A stretch of 64,000 nucleotides of DNA. Origin: Paenibacillus graminis. Its GTDB lineage: Bacteria > Bacillota > Bacilli > Paenibacillales > Paenibacillaceae. The notes under the pieces are model-generated. The model had not been told where the DNA came from. It ran no database searches and saw nothing but the letters and a program-made list of their open reading frames with translations. The position numbers and the translations under genes were made by a program. Of this stretch, positions 28,501-37,700 are shown piece by piece (position 1 is the stretch's first letter; every line of letters begins with the position of its first letter). Location: NCBI RefSeq assembly GCF_000758705.1, contig NZ_CP009287.1:1798001-1862000 (forward strand), in the 5' to 3' direction.

Positions 28501-29089
28501 ATATACGGGCCAGGATGAAGTGATGATCGGGGCCAGTCTTGCCGGAAGAAACCATGCAGATCTGGTGGACATGGTCGGCATGTTTGCCAATGTGCTGCCT
28601 TTCCGTTCCCGCATCAACCGCGAAACATCGTTTGAACAGCTGCTAACAGAGGTCAAAGCGCAGAGTTTGCGGATTTTTGAAAATCAGGATGTACAGTTTG
28701 AGATCCTGGTCGAAGCATTGGGGCGGAGCCATCAATTAAGCGAGAATCCCTTATTCAATGTCATGCTGGTGCTGCCCGATGTTGCCCCCGCCGAAGCGGC
28801 TATGGACCGGGTAAGGCTGCAGGCGTATCCGTTCCGCAACCCGTCATCCAAATTCGACTTGACCTTATGGGTGTACGATTATGACGACAGGATAGAAATG
28901 CGGATGGAGTATTCGACGGATTTATTTGCCCGCAGGACGATCACAACCATGTGCCGGCACTTGCTGGATATTGCCGGACAGGCTGCCGGGAACCCGGACA
29001 TCCTCGTCAAAGAAATTAGGCTGGATTCAGGTCTTGTCCGGACGGAAACGCTGGATTTGCTTGATGACGGGAATGATTTTGCATTTTAA
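22538..29089 (+). CDS. Hybrid PKS: KS-decayed AT-KR[DH]-ACP-C
   Basis: 2183 residues. KS (C180, H316, H354) is intact. The AT region (about 528-785) is some 85 residues shorter than an intact AT, and the GHSxGE nucleophile motif reads GTGTGA, with Gly614 replacing the catalytic Ser. The KR has TGGLGGIG at 1060 and Y1222/N1226. A DH-like domain follows (about 1290-1560, H1310 in HRIVDQAVLPG, D1478 in HPAILDVAL). After it comes LTPEEGLMIL (from about 1586), which looks like the displaced C-terminal tail of the KR. ACP serine is S1682. The terminal C domain has HHIIADN from 1864, with the usual motif Gly replaced by Asn1870. The module should add a C2 unit reduced to hydroxyl or enoyl, then pass it to the Thr module. 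Malonyl loading must come from elsewhere. The start has a modest GAGGGT upstream. Confidence 0.9.
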   Translation: MKENTRTGLEVAIIGMSGSFPGAKNLEQFFQNVKNGVDSISFFTDEQLEEAGVPAEVYTKENFVKAKGYLDECEYFDNSFFGYTPNEAQFMDPQTRLLHEHTWMALEDAGYPPGRTQDTIGVYAGGRPHFHWEALSLSMGSRNGAEDFEIAHLNDKDLMSTRVSYKLNLKGPSYTLFTACSTSLVAVHAACQGVISGECDMAVAGGVSVTSPLKNGYFYQDGMILSSDGHCRAFDAASDGTVVGNGIGLVILKRLEDALDDKDHIYAVIKGTAINNDGNRKVGYSAPSVDGQAEVIRTAHRVAGVDPGEIGYIEAHGTGTALGDPIEVKALTTAFCTNRKHFCGIGSVKTNIGHLDSAAGIAGLIKAVLALHHKCLLPTLHFADPNPHLMLEDSPFYLVDRMREWESGSGLRRAGVSSFGVGGTNAHIVLEEAPSEQSVRPEEEQERLLVFSAKTKEALEESIEAFVQDVQKHPGKDLSDIAYTLQQGREHFSYRQYVACKSLLAGCAALRVKAPQALWVDPKKALKPVYFWFAGMEPKEAIQHYHNCLRNPYCREEMEALLLQAGGMSGAAREGFLGDGNEDAGQTPVFLFQLALARWLLRAGVKPAALMGTGTGAYVAGCLAGVFSLEEALMLIEKRDRLLEEWRGSEGDLFLLEALQSEFYEAFDSIALSAPSIPLLSADARRNTVNDVTLPDYWVNPLGAEDDGTSLPAKVEEEDKHLVLDFGTGGEPSGPSGHISLVTGEPNLLDAVGCIWATGYPLNWDELAKHHNPSRLTLPTYPFARKRYWVDSQQIKQFQHNWKRQDPQTGKKSKEEWLYVPSWIRSEHIPEAGERQQGLFAVFAAPEPFAARCMEQLEQMGHTLARIEPGESFKSNKMSFEINPEILDDFIQLLDTLAQRGDGPIRIVHFWCMHPQAAAHEQLPEAEEYNRLGYYTLLNIARAVGQLQLRQPVTIDIVANQVAEVIGNETVVPAKATLFGPLRVIAKEYENIACRLVDTDQYDHHLLCRILSEPEENRRADWIALRNSYIWEPTFKQVRPTTPLNTVSKRLTAGGVYVITGGLGGIGLYVAKFLAEQYQARVVLLSRSQFLPEEEWDKWYTIHSGDDPVSAKIAGLREIKAAASGFCLVQADITDTAQVRAVFGQILERYGAINGIIHAAGVPDGAVIQRRSKEMCEAVFGSKIYGTQVLQKVIEELSCPVDFLLLFSSLSALLAPPAQVAYSAANSFLDAFALVNTRRGYFTQAINWDMWKNTGMASLSALSRPAGSAPGIAYRSEEHPLFKYSLTENTGRTTFLSYFHTGRDWVLDEHRIVDQAVLPGTCYLEMARAAYQSATSNPEAAVLIHDVFFLTPLAAAENTDVPVRTVIIRDTEGYRFTIESYSGAPKGRWVLHARGCMSASNLKPQNYELDVIRNACEHSRYGREHYNNRRDSKFRYGPRWDSYRWGGFSQEEGLSWIELPQTFAGDLAAYGLHPAILDVALVHMGLAHTGAGQYVPFGYRNITVHGKMPGRVYSYIRHRTEHSLGDKILEFDLTIMDEHGKGIMEIEGYQVTAVTNEQVSGGGAAAEKTTAVQAAAAASDGNSGSLTPEEGLMILETALSAAYPQVIVSTVDLLTRVEAYRSEKVSLYQDSSGSSAGDKVRASGVKLSVQELEDVIHSIWKSVLGHEQISRDDDFFDLGGDSLKVLTVAERIYQAISIKIPVSVFFHTTVLKELARRIQAAYHTTNEYAAIQKAAPKAHYPLSSAQKRLYFHQQLQPDSVAYNILEVTSVEGDLDPDKLQNAFDLLIRRHAVLRTSFDIINGEIVQIIHDHAGFQVEQVTVKEEEADQVVEQFMQPFDLRSAPLLRVKLVRCGMQKYVWLFDIHHIIADNLSVEILKSELIRIYNGQAGQLKPIPLEYVDFVGWQNEQIRRGAFDKQTGYWLQQLSGELPENHLPTDYPRPAVLSHQGDIYTCTLEENVTRRLKQGMKRNTTTLFMNMMALYSILLHKYTGQDEVMIGASLAGRNHADLVDMVGMFANVLPFRSRINRETSFEQLLTEVKAQSLRIFENQDVQFEILVEALGRSHQLSENPLFNVMLVLPDVAPAEAAMDRVRLQAYPFRNPSSKFDLTLWVYDYDDRIEMRMEYSTDLFARRTITTMCRHLLDIAGQAAGNPDILVKEIRLDSGLVRTETLDLLDDGNDFAF

Positions 29090-29105
29090 ACAGCCAATCA
29101 ACTGC

Positions 29106-29112
29106 AAAGGAG
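29106..29112 (+). promoter_or_regulatory. Ribosome binding site that fixes the GTG start at 29122
   Basis: AAAGGAG lies 9 bases before GTG 29122. It supports this as a genuine start and therefore supports the view that the protein naturally begins in the middle of a C domain rather than being a broken continuation of the previous gene. Confidence 0.75.
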
Positions 29113-29121
29113 TGGGGTATC

Positions 29122-31773
29122 GTGAAAGGCAATTTCTTCGCCAATGTGCCGTACTTGAATGACGTGTACAAGAAGGAACATCAATACTGGCTGCACAAGC
29201 TGGCCGGCCTGCCTGATAAGAGCTGCTTCCCCTGCGAACAGCATACAGATCTTCATCGGGAACGCCGGATAGAGACAATACCCTTTGTACTGGACCCCGC
29301 CCATGCCGGCAAGCTGGTGCAGATCAGCAATGGCTCCGATGCCCGATTGCATGTGCTGCTGTTGGCATTCACTTCCGTGTGGCTGCTCAAGTATACGGGA
29401 CAAACGGATATCGTGCTTGGCACGAGCATTTATAGGCAGCACAGTGAGGAGGATTTCATTAATACAGTCCTCCCGATTCGCGTACAGGTTCACAACGGCA
29501 TGCGGATGATTGATGTGATCTCTTTGATGAAGCAGACGGTTTCCGAAGCGGCCGAGCACCAGAACTATCCGTTCGGGCTAATGCTGAAGCAGGCAAGCTT
29601 AGAACCCGGCTTTTTGGATGTATCCGTGATTGTGGACAACATTCAGGATGAGCAGTATTTATCCGGAACGATGTCCAATTTCACATTGATCGCCCACAGG
29701 GAGGAGAACGTACTCCATGGTAAAATCCGCTTCAATGCTTCGGTCTACAGTGCCGATACGGTCCGCCAATTGCTGGAGCATTTCCATGTGCTGCTGGAGC
29801 AGTCGCTACCAGACCTGCGCAGCCCTGTGCAGGAGCTTTCGATACTGACAGAGAGGGACCGGCGAATCATCGGACGCAGCAATGACACATCTGCAGGCTT
29901 TCCGGAAGAAGCAACGATTCCCTCCCTCTTTGAGGAATGTGCTGCTAAATATCCGAAGCATACGGCAGCGGTATTTGCCAATGAGCGCTTGTCCTACCAA
30001 GAGCTGAACCGCAAATCGAATCAAGCGGCCCATCATTTGCGCCGGCTTGGCGTAACGGCCGAATCGGTGGTAGCCCTGATCCTGCCGCCTTCTCTGGACA
30101 TGATTATTGGTATCCTGGCGGTCCTTAAGGCGGGAGGCGCGTATTTGCCCATCGACCCGGACCTCCCGGCACAGAGGATGGACTATATCCTGCAGGACAG
30201 CCGGACCAGGCAGATTCTAACGGTTCAATCGCTCTCCTTACCGCCAGGGACGGCCGGCGGGGACTGTGAGGTGATTTTTCTCGATGACCCCAAGCTGGAG
30301 CAGTATCCCGGTACCAACTTGGAGCATATCATTCATCCTAATGACCTGGCTTATATCATTTATACATCCGGCACCACAGGAAATCCCAAAGGTGTCATGA
30401 TTGAACACCGGAATGTAGTCCGGTTATTTTTTCATGAGAATAACAGGTTTGATTTCACCTGCCAGGATACATGGACCCTATTTCATTCGTTTGGCTTTGA
30501 TTTTTCCGTGTGGGAAATTTTCGGCGCGCTGCTGCATGGCGGCAAGCTGCTGCTGATTCCGAAGCTGCTCAAGAAAGATTACCGGTACGTTGTGCAGGCG
30601 CTCCGAAATGAGAACGTAACCGTATTCAACCAGACGCCCTCCTCCTTCTACCAATTCATTCAGGAAGAGCTGGAAGATACCGGGGAGAAGCTGCGTTTAC
30701 GTTATGTGATTCTTGGCGGAGAGGCTTTGCAGCCGGGCAAGCTGGAAGCTTGGAGAGTGAAATATCCCGGCACCCGGATCATCAACATGTATGGGATTAC
30801 CGAAACGACGGTACATACAACTTTTAAAGAAATCGGGGCAGAGCAGATCCAATCGAATCAGAACAACATCGGTGCGCCTTTTTCCACAGTAGAGGTCTAT
30901 ATCTTCAACCGGCAGCATGAGCAAGTCCCTATTGGAACTCCCGGAGAAATATGGGTTGGCGGCGAAGGGGTAGCGCGCGGATATCTCAATCGGACGGAAT
31001 GGACCGGAGAAAGATTCCGAACCTGCAGAATTGGGGAGCGTTGGATACGTCTGTACCGGACCGGTGATCTCGGCAGATATCTGCCGGGCGGTGAAATAGA
31101 GTATATGGGGCGCAGCGACAACCAGGTGAAGATAAGAGGGTTCCGCATTGAACTGGACGAAATCTCCGCCCATCTCCTGACGGTAGAGTCCATCAAGGAA
31201 GCCGTGGTGTCGGCACGGGAGATTGAGCCGAAAACCCCTGTCCTGGTTGCCTATATTGTACTAAAAGAGGGGCGCGAAGACGCTTTTGATCCAGTGGAGA
31301 TCAGGCAGTATCTGCAAACGCGGATAAGCGATTACATGATCCCTTCCTTCCTGCTGCCCATTTCAAAGGTTCCGTTAACACTCAATGGAAAAGTGGACTA
31401 CGGCAAGCTGAATGCCCTGGAGCTTAAGCAGCAGACTCAAGCGGTATTGACGCCGCCAAGCACAGAAATGGAGCACAGAATCGCAGAGGTTTGGAAAACC
31501 GTCCTCAGAATGGATCACATCGGTGTGCATTCGACCATCTTCGATCTGGGAGGAACTTCGTTTGATGTAATCACGATCAGCAAAGCATTGTCAGAAGACT
31601 TAGGGCAAGAGGTGCCGGTGGTCACCTTATTTACCTATCCAACGATAAGTATGCTGGCTACTGTGCTTAAGGCGGATAGTCCTGTGACGGAACTGAACGC
31701 CGATTCAAGAGAAGCTTCCATCGAGGAAGGCAAGCGGGCAAGAAGGCAAAAATTACGTCTGTTGAAAAAGTAG
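29122..31773 (+). CDS. NRPS module: truncated C lobe-A(Thr)-T
   Basis: 883 residues from a GTG start. The first 245 or so residues match only the C-terminal lobe of a condensation domain (starting near HQYWLHKLAG, ending before the A domain); the HHxxxDG-bearing N-terminal lobe is absent. The A domain (about 268-760) has YTSGTTGNPKG from 414. Its code positions read DFWNIGMVHK, the threonine code. The T domain serine is S813 in LGGTSF. The preceding protein ends in a complete C domain, which probably supplies condensation in trans, with the orphan lobe serving as an interaction surface; that is inference. The C-terminal tail is basic (KRARRQKLRLLKK), like those of the other proteins here that end in a T domain. 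Confidence 0.9.
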   Translation: MKGNFFANVPYLNDVYKKEHQYWLHKLAGLPDKSCFPCEQHTDLHRERRIETIPFVLDPAHAGKLVQISNGSDARLHVLLLAFTSVWLLKYTGQTDIVLGTSIYRQHSEEDFINTVLPIRVQVHNGMRMIDVISLMKQTVSEAAEHQNYPFGLMLKQASLEPGFLDVSVIVDNIQDEQYLSGTMSNFTLIAHREENVLHGKIRFNASVYSADTVRQLLEHFHVLLEQSLPDLRSPVQELSILTERDRRIIGRSNDTSAGFPEEATIPSLFEECAAKYPKHTAAVFANERLSYQELNRKSNQAAHHLRRLGVTAESVVALILPPSLDMIIGILAVLKAGGAYLPIDPDLPAQRMDYILQDSRTRQILTVQSLSLPPGTAGGDCEVIFLDDPKLEQYPGTNLEHIIHPNDLAYIIYTSGTTGNPKGVMIEHRNVVRLFFHENNRFDFTCQDTWTLFHSFGFDFSVWEIFGALLHGGKLLLIPKLLKKDYRYVVQALRNENVTVFNQTPSSFYQFIQEELEDTGEKLRLRYVILGGEALQPGKLEAWRVKYPGTRIINMYGITETTVHTTFKEIGAEQIQSNQNNIGAPFSTVEVYIFNRQHEQVPIGTPGEIWVGGEGVARGYLNRTEWTGERFRTCRIGERWIRLYRTGDLGRYLPGGEIEYMGRSDNQVKIRGFRIELDEISAHLLTVESIKEAVVSAREIEPKTPVLVAYIVLKEGREDAFDPVEIRQYLQTRISDYMIPSFLLPISKVPLTLNGKVDYGKLNALELKQQTQAVLTPPSTEMEHRIAEVWKTVLRMDHIGVHSTIFDLGGTSFDVITISKALSEDLGQEVPVVTLFTYPTISMLATVLKADSPVTELNADSREASIEEGKRARRQKLRLLKK

Positions 31774-31783
31774 GGATGATACA

Positions 31784-34700
31784 GTGCAGAATTACAATGG
31801 CTTGGAAATTGCCGTAATTGGCCTTGCCGGCCGGTTTCCGGGAGCAAGCACGATTTCAGAATACTGGGACAATCTAAAGAACGGCGTTCATTCGGTCCGG
31901 ACCTTTAGTGTGCCGGAATTGATTGCCGCCGGAGTAGAGCCGGACTTGGCTGCGAAGGCAGAGTATGTCAAGGCAAAGGGTTATCTGGAAGCAGGCAATT
32001 GTTTTGACGCCCGTTTTTTTGACTATACTCCCCTGGAAGCAGAACTGATGGACCCGCAGATGAAAGTGTTCCACGAGTGCATTTGGGCGGCTCTGGAGGA
32101 TGCCGGCTACGCGGCGGAGGCGGATCAGCAGCTTATCGGGTTGTTCGCGGGGGCATCTCCGAATCATATTTGGGAAGGGCTGATGGGCTTGTCCGGCAAA
32201 AGCGGGGTTATAGGGCATTGGGCCGCCTCTCAACTGCTGGATAAGGACTATTTAAGCTTGCGGATCGCGCACAAATTAAATCTCAAAGGCCCAGCCCTGT
32301 CGGTCTACACGGCATGTTCCACCTCTCTCGTCGCCGTGCATATGGCAGCGCAGTCGCTGCTGAACGGCGAGTGCGATATCGCCCTGGCGGGCGGGGTCAC
32401 GGTCACCCTGCCTGAGAAAAGCGGTTATGAATATCAGGAGGGAATGATCTTATCCCCGGACGGGAAATGCCGGGCGTTTGACGCTGATGGAAAGGGAATC
32501 GTTGGGGGAGATGGAGTTGGCGCAGTGGTTCTGAAGCGCCTGCAGGATGCCCTTGATGACCGTGACCAGATTTATGCGGTCATCAAAGGTTCCGCAGTGA
32601 ATAATGATGGTCATCAAAAAACGGGATTTACAGCCCCCAGCACCATCGGACAGGCAGAGGTTATCCGGACAGCGCTCAAGCTGGCTGAAGTATCGCCGGA
32701 CAGCATTGATTACATCGAATGCCACGGGACAGGGACGCCGCTGGGCGATCCGATTGAATTGGAAGCCTTGGAGCTGGGCTATAACCCGGAGCGAAGACAT
32801 GCGTGTGCGCTCGGCTCAGTCAAAACGAACATTGGGCATCTGGACAGCGCAGCAGGCATTGCCTCCTTCATCAAAACCGTTCTGGCACTCAAACATACCA
32901 TGCTCCCTCCATCCCTGCATTTTCAAACGCCGAATCCGGTGTTGAATGTGATTGAAAAGGGCTTCTATATTAATGACCGGCTGACCGAATGGCCCCGCAA
33001 AAATGAGCCCTTACGGGCCGGAATCAGCGCGTTCGGCATCGGCGGAACCAACGCCCATATCATTGTCGAGCAAGCACCGACCTTGCCGGAATCCTCTGCC
33101 GGGCGGGAGTGGCAGCTGCTTCCCGTATCCGCCAAAACACCGTCGGCTTTGGCGGGGCTCAAAAAGGAGCTGGAGCGGTATTCTAAGGCAGGACAAAGCC
33201 GCCTTGAAGATATTGCATATACACTGCAAGTGGGCAGAAAACACTTTCCCGTCCGCGAGTTAGTCCTGGTCAACCGGAAGAGCCACCGGGTTCTTCAATT
33301 TGCTGAAATGGCAACAAAGAAGGGCACGGCAGGATGGGAAGGTGCTCCGGTAATTTTTGTGATCCCGGACTTTACGCAGCACGTATGGAGCGGCAGCGAG
33401 CTTGTTGAACTTGAGCAATGGTATCAAGAGGAACCTGGAGCCCGCCGCTTCCTGAATCAGGCTCTGGAAATTATGAACCGGCTTGTTCCGGGCAGAGCTG
33501 CTTTGAAGCCGGAGGACCTGCGGAAACGTGAGTACAATCCGGTGCTTGCGTTTGGCAGCTATTATGCGGCAGGAAAGCTGTTCATCGAATGGGGATTGCA
33601 CCCGGAAGCTGTGATAGGGAGGGGAAAAAGCCAATGGCTGGCTGGCTGCCTGTCGGGAGAGCTTTCGCTTGAAGAGGCTGTCCGTTCTTTTCTGTTGAGT
33701 CTGGATGATTGCGGAACGGAGCAGCCTGAGGCTGACCGCAGAATTGTCCGGCGGGAGGAGATTTGGCTGGTGTTAGGTGCAGAGGAGGAGGTACAGCCCT
33801 TCTTGGACAAGCAGTCTGCTAAGCCCCAAATCATCGCCCTGGACCAGCTGAACACCTACTCCCTTATGGCTGCCGTAGGTTCAATGTGGCTGTACGGCAA
33901 GGACATCAAATGGCGGGAATTATATCAATACGAGCAGCGGAACCGTCTCTCCTTGCCCACCTATGCTTTTGACCGCCAAGAGTTCCCGGTAGATACACAG
34001 CTGTTCAACCTTAAGCATCTTCTCAATCGTCCTCCATCCGGGAAGGACTGTCCCCCGGCAAGAAGTGACGATATCGGCAAATGGTTGTATGTACCCGCTT
34101 GGGAAAGCGCCGCTCTTCCTAACTATGAAGGCCGAATGCTCTCCAGGGATGCAGTCTGGCTCATTTTTTGTGACCCGGCCGGTCTGGGAGCAGCGCTGGA
34201 CGATCTGCTCAAGCAGCAGCAGATCCGCTGCATTATTGTTGAACATGCAGAGCATTACGGGCAAATTACGGCAGATCACTATAGGGTGAACCCGCTGCGC
34301 AGTGAAGAGATGGACCGGCTGTACCGCAGTCTGGATACGGTTCCTGATCACATCTGCTATCTCTGGACGGTTACCTCTCCGATGGAGCCGGAGCTGGCCA
34401 ATATCGAAATCGGCCAGCAATTGTTTTTGCATCATATTTTGCATCTGGTCCAATTCTTAGGTGCTGCGGCTGTTGCTCAAGAGGTGCACTTGCAGATCGT
34501 TTCAAACGGGCTATATTCAATAACGCAAGAAGAAATGCTGTGCTCCATGAAAGGGCTGCTGCTGGGTGCCGGCAAAATTATTCCTTACGAGTATCCGAAT
34601 ATCAAGGTTTGCCATGTGGATTTCCCGCTGGCGGAAGGTGATGCCACGCGGACAAGAGAACAGGCCCGGCAAATGCTCCGGGAGTTCCAGTTTGAGTTTC

Positions 34701-37700
34701 CGAACAAGCAAGTCGCATATCGCGGGAAAAGCCGGTGGATCGAATCGATTCAAAAACCGCTTTTTTTGGCCAGCCCCGGCAAGGTTTCGCTATTCAAGGA
34801 AAATCCCGTCTGTATGATTACAGGGGGGTTGGGAGGAATGGGCTTGGCGCTGGCGGAATATTTAGCCAAGCAGCATACAGCCCGCCTGGTTCTGGTGGGG
34901 CGTTCTGCTTTTCCGCCGAAAAGTGAATGGGAGCAGCGGTTGAACCGGCCAGAGGACGCAGAAATAACCCGGATCATTCGAACCCTCCGGTCACTGGAAG
35001 CGGCAGGAGCGGTGATCGAGGTGCATAGCGCCGATATCTCTGATTTCAGCGCCATGCAGCAAGTGGTTGCCCAGGCGGAAGCGCGGTTGGGTCCGATTAC
35101 CGGAGTCCTGCACACGGCTGGCGTTGCGGATTATGCGGGAGTCATTCAAAGACGGACACAAGCGATGACCGACGAGGTGCTGCTGCCCAAGGTTACAGGG
35201 ACCATCGTTTTGGATACACTTTTCCGCAACCGCAAGCTGGACTTTTTTGTTTTATTTTCATCCATCGGCAACTATATCTACGGCCGCAAGTTCGGACAAG
35301 TGGGATACAATGCGGCAAATGAGTTTTTGGATGCCTTTGTACACTACCGCTTACAGCACCGGGAAGGCTTTACAGCCACGATTAACTGGAACGACTGGGC
35401 GGAAGCGGGAATGTCCGTGAAAGCGATGGAGAAGAACCGCGGCCTGCACAAGGAGGTCAACGACCTTCAGTTTGAAGCCGAGGCGATCACGACAGAGCAA
35501 GGTGTGAACGTGTTCCGGTATATCATGGAGAACCAAATGAACCGGGTGATTGTTTCTGCGCTCGATTTGCCGGCATTGATGGAGGAGAGCAACAACATCA
35601 GCGTGGAGGCTATCCTGGAGCAGGAGGCGGCTGTCCATGCTGCGGAAGCTGGAACTGCAGCAGTCGGCAGCAGCACGCTTACGGAAGCTGAGCTGCAGCA
35701 GCAGATTGCGGGGATCTGGAGCACAGTCTTGGGGATAACCGCAATCGGCATCGACGAGGATTTCTTCGCATTGGGCGGGGATTCGCTGAAAGCGATCACT
35801 ATCCTTTCACTGGTCTTCAAAAAGCTTGGCGTCAAGCTCCCGCTCCCTGCCTTTTTCCACAAGCCAACGATCGGTGAAATCACCCGTGTCATCCATGAGG
35901 CAAACCGGACGACTTATGCACAGATCAGGCACGCCCCCCAAAAAGAGGGCTATCCGTTAACTCCGGGACAGAAAAGACTCTATTTCCTGAGCCAAATGGA
36001 GAAGGAAAATAAACAGTACAACAATATCATCGCGCTGCAAGTAAAGGGGCCTTTGAACTTCGGAAAGTTGGAGGCTTGCCTGAATCAGTTGATCCGCAGG
36101 CATGAGAGCTTGCGAACCTGCTTCCGGAGAATCAGCGGGGAATGGGTACAATGCATTGAGGAAGAGGTTCAGCTAACCCTCGATGTTGTGGCAATCCATG
36201 GAACGGTCAATGACAAGCACATCGAGGACTGGATACAGTCATTTGATTTGGCTGCAGCGCCGTTATGGAAGATGGGTGTGTTTAAGGAAAGTGAACACCA
36301 GCATCTTATTGTGTTTAACATTCATCATATCATCACAGACGGGACTTCCAACGCCATCCTGATCGACGAGTTCACTACCCTGTATCAAAATGACGGGAAC
36401 CCCGGCGCCTTGCCGCCATTAACGATACAATACAAGGATTACGCGGAGTGGCGGAATGATGGGGCGAACATCAGCAATGAAGCCGCTGAGGCCTATTGGC
36501 TGGACACGTTCTCCGGGGAAATCCCGCTGCTTCAATTGCCGGCAGACTTTTCACGTCCGGCATTCAAGACCTACCGGGGGTCCGCGGAGATGTTCAGCAT
36601 CCCGAAAGAGCAGGTACAGGAAATTAAAGAGCTGGCAGCACAACAGGAAGCAACGCTGTATATGGTGTTGTTTGCGGTTTGGAATATCATGTTGGCTAAG
36701 CTGAGCGATCAGGAAGAAATCATTGCAGGCGTGCCCACCTCGGGGAGAAATCACAGCGATATCGAGCGTGTAATCGGCATGTTTGTCAATACCCTTCCGA
36801 TCAGAAGCCGGGTTTCCAAAGAGCTGACGTTTGCTGAAATCCTGCTGGCCATGAAAACGAATATTTCCAATGCGCTGGAGCACCAGGATTACCCTTTTGA
36901 GGATCTTGTCAGCCGGCTTCAGATTACACGTGATTTTGGGCGGAATCCCTTGTTTGATGTGATGTTTGCTTTTCAAAATGCCAACGTACAACGGCAAGAA
37001 GCCGGACAGGTCCATCTGAATGAGCTGCAAATAGCGCCTTATCCGTATAAGGCAACCACATCGCGCTTTGATCTGACACTGGACGGCGAAGAGCGGGCCG
37101 GCGAGCTTGTTTTCACTTTGGAGTATGCTACGGATTTGTTCAAAAGAGAAACGGTCAAACGCTTTATCCGATATTTCCGTACAATCCTTCAGGAAGTGCT
37201 GAAACATCCCGCCCAGAAGATGGGTTCGATTCATCTGCTCGACGATCAAGAGCGGGACCAGCTGCTGCACCGGTTCAATCAGACCGCGGGTGAGTACCCG
37301 GAGCACCTGACCGTTCATCAGATCTTTGCGGACAGGGTGAAAGAGCATCCGCACCATGTGGCTGTCACGTTCCGCAATCAGAGCATCACGTATCATGAGC
37401 TGGACCTTCGGGTGAAACAAGCGGCATATGCTTTGCAGGCACAAGGAATCGGTCCCGATCAGATCGTTGCACTCCTCACCACGCGGTCGGTTGACATGAT
37501 CGTCGGAATATTAGCCATATTACAGGCCGGCGGGGCATATTTGCCCCTTGATCCAAGCCTTCCGGCGAATAGAGTCGCTTATATGCTGGAGGACTCCCGG
37601 GTTCAAGTTATTTTGACCAACACGTCTGTAGAGAACCAGGGAAATCGTGTCGTCATCGACATGCGCAGCCTGGAGATTGGACAGGGTGCCTCCCACTCCC

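Noticed and set aside
29090..29130. Frameshift or split gene joining the PKS at 22538-29089 to the NRPS at 29122
   Set aside because: The upstream C domain is complete to its end, and the downstream gene has its own strong RBS and begins in the second half of another C domain, so merging would give one and a half C domains rather than repair one.
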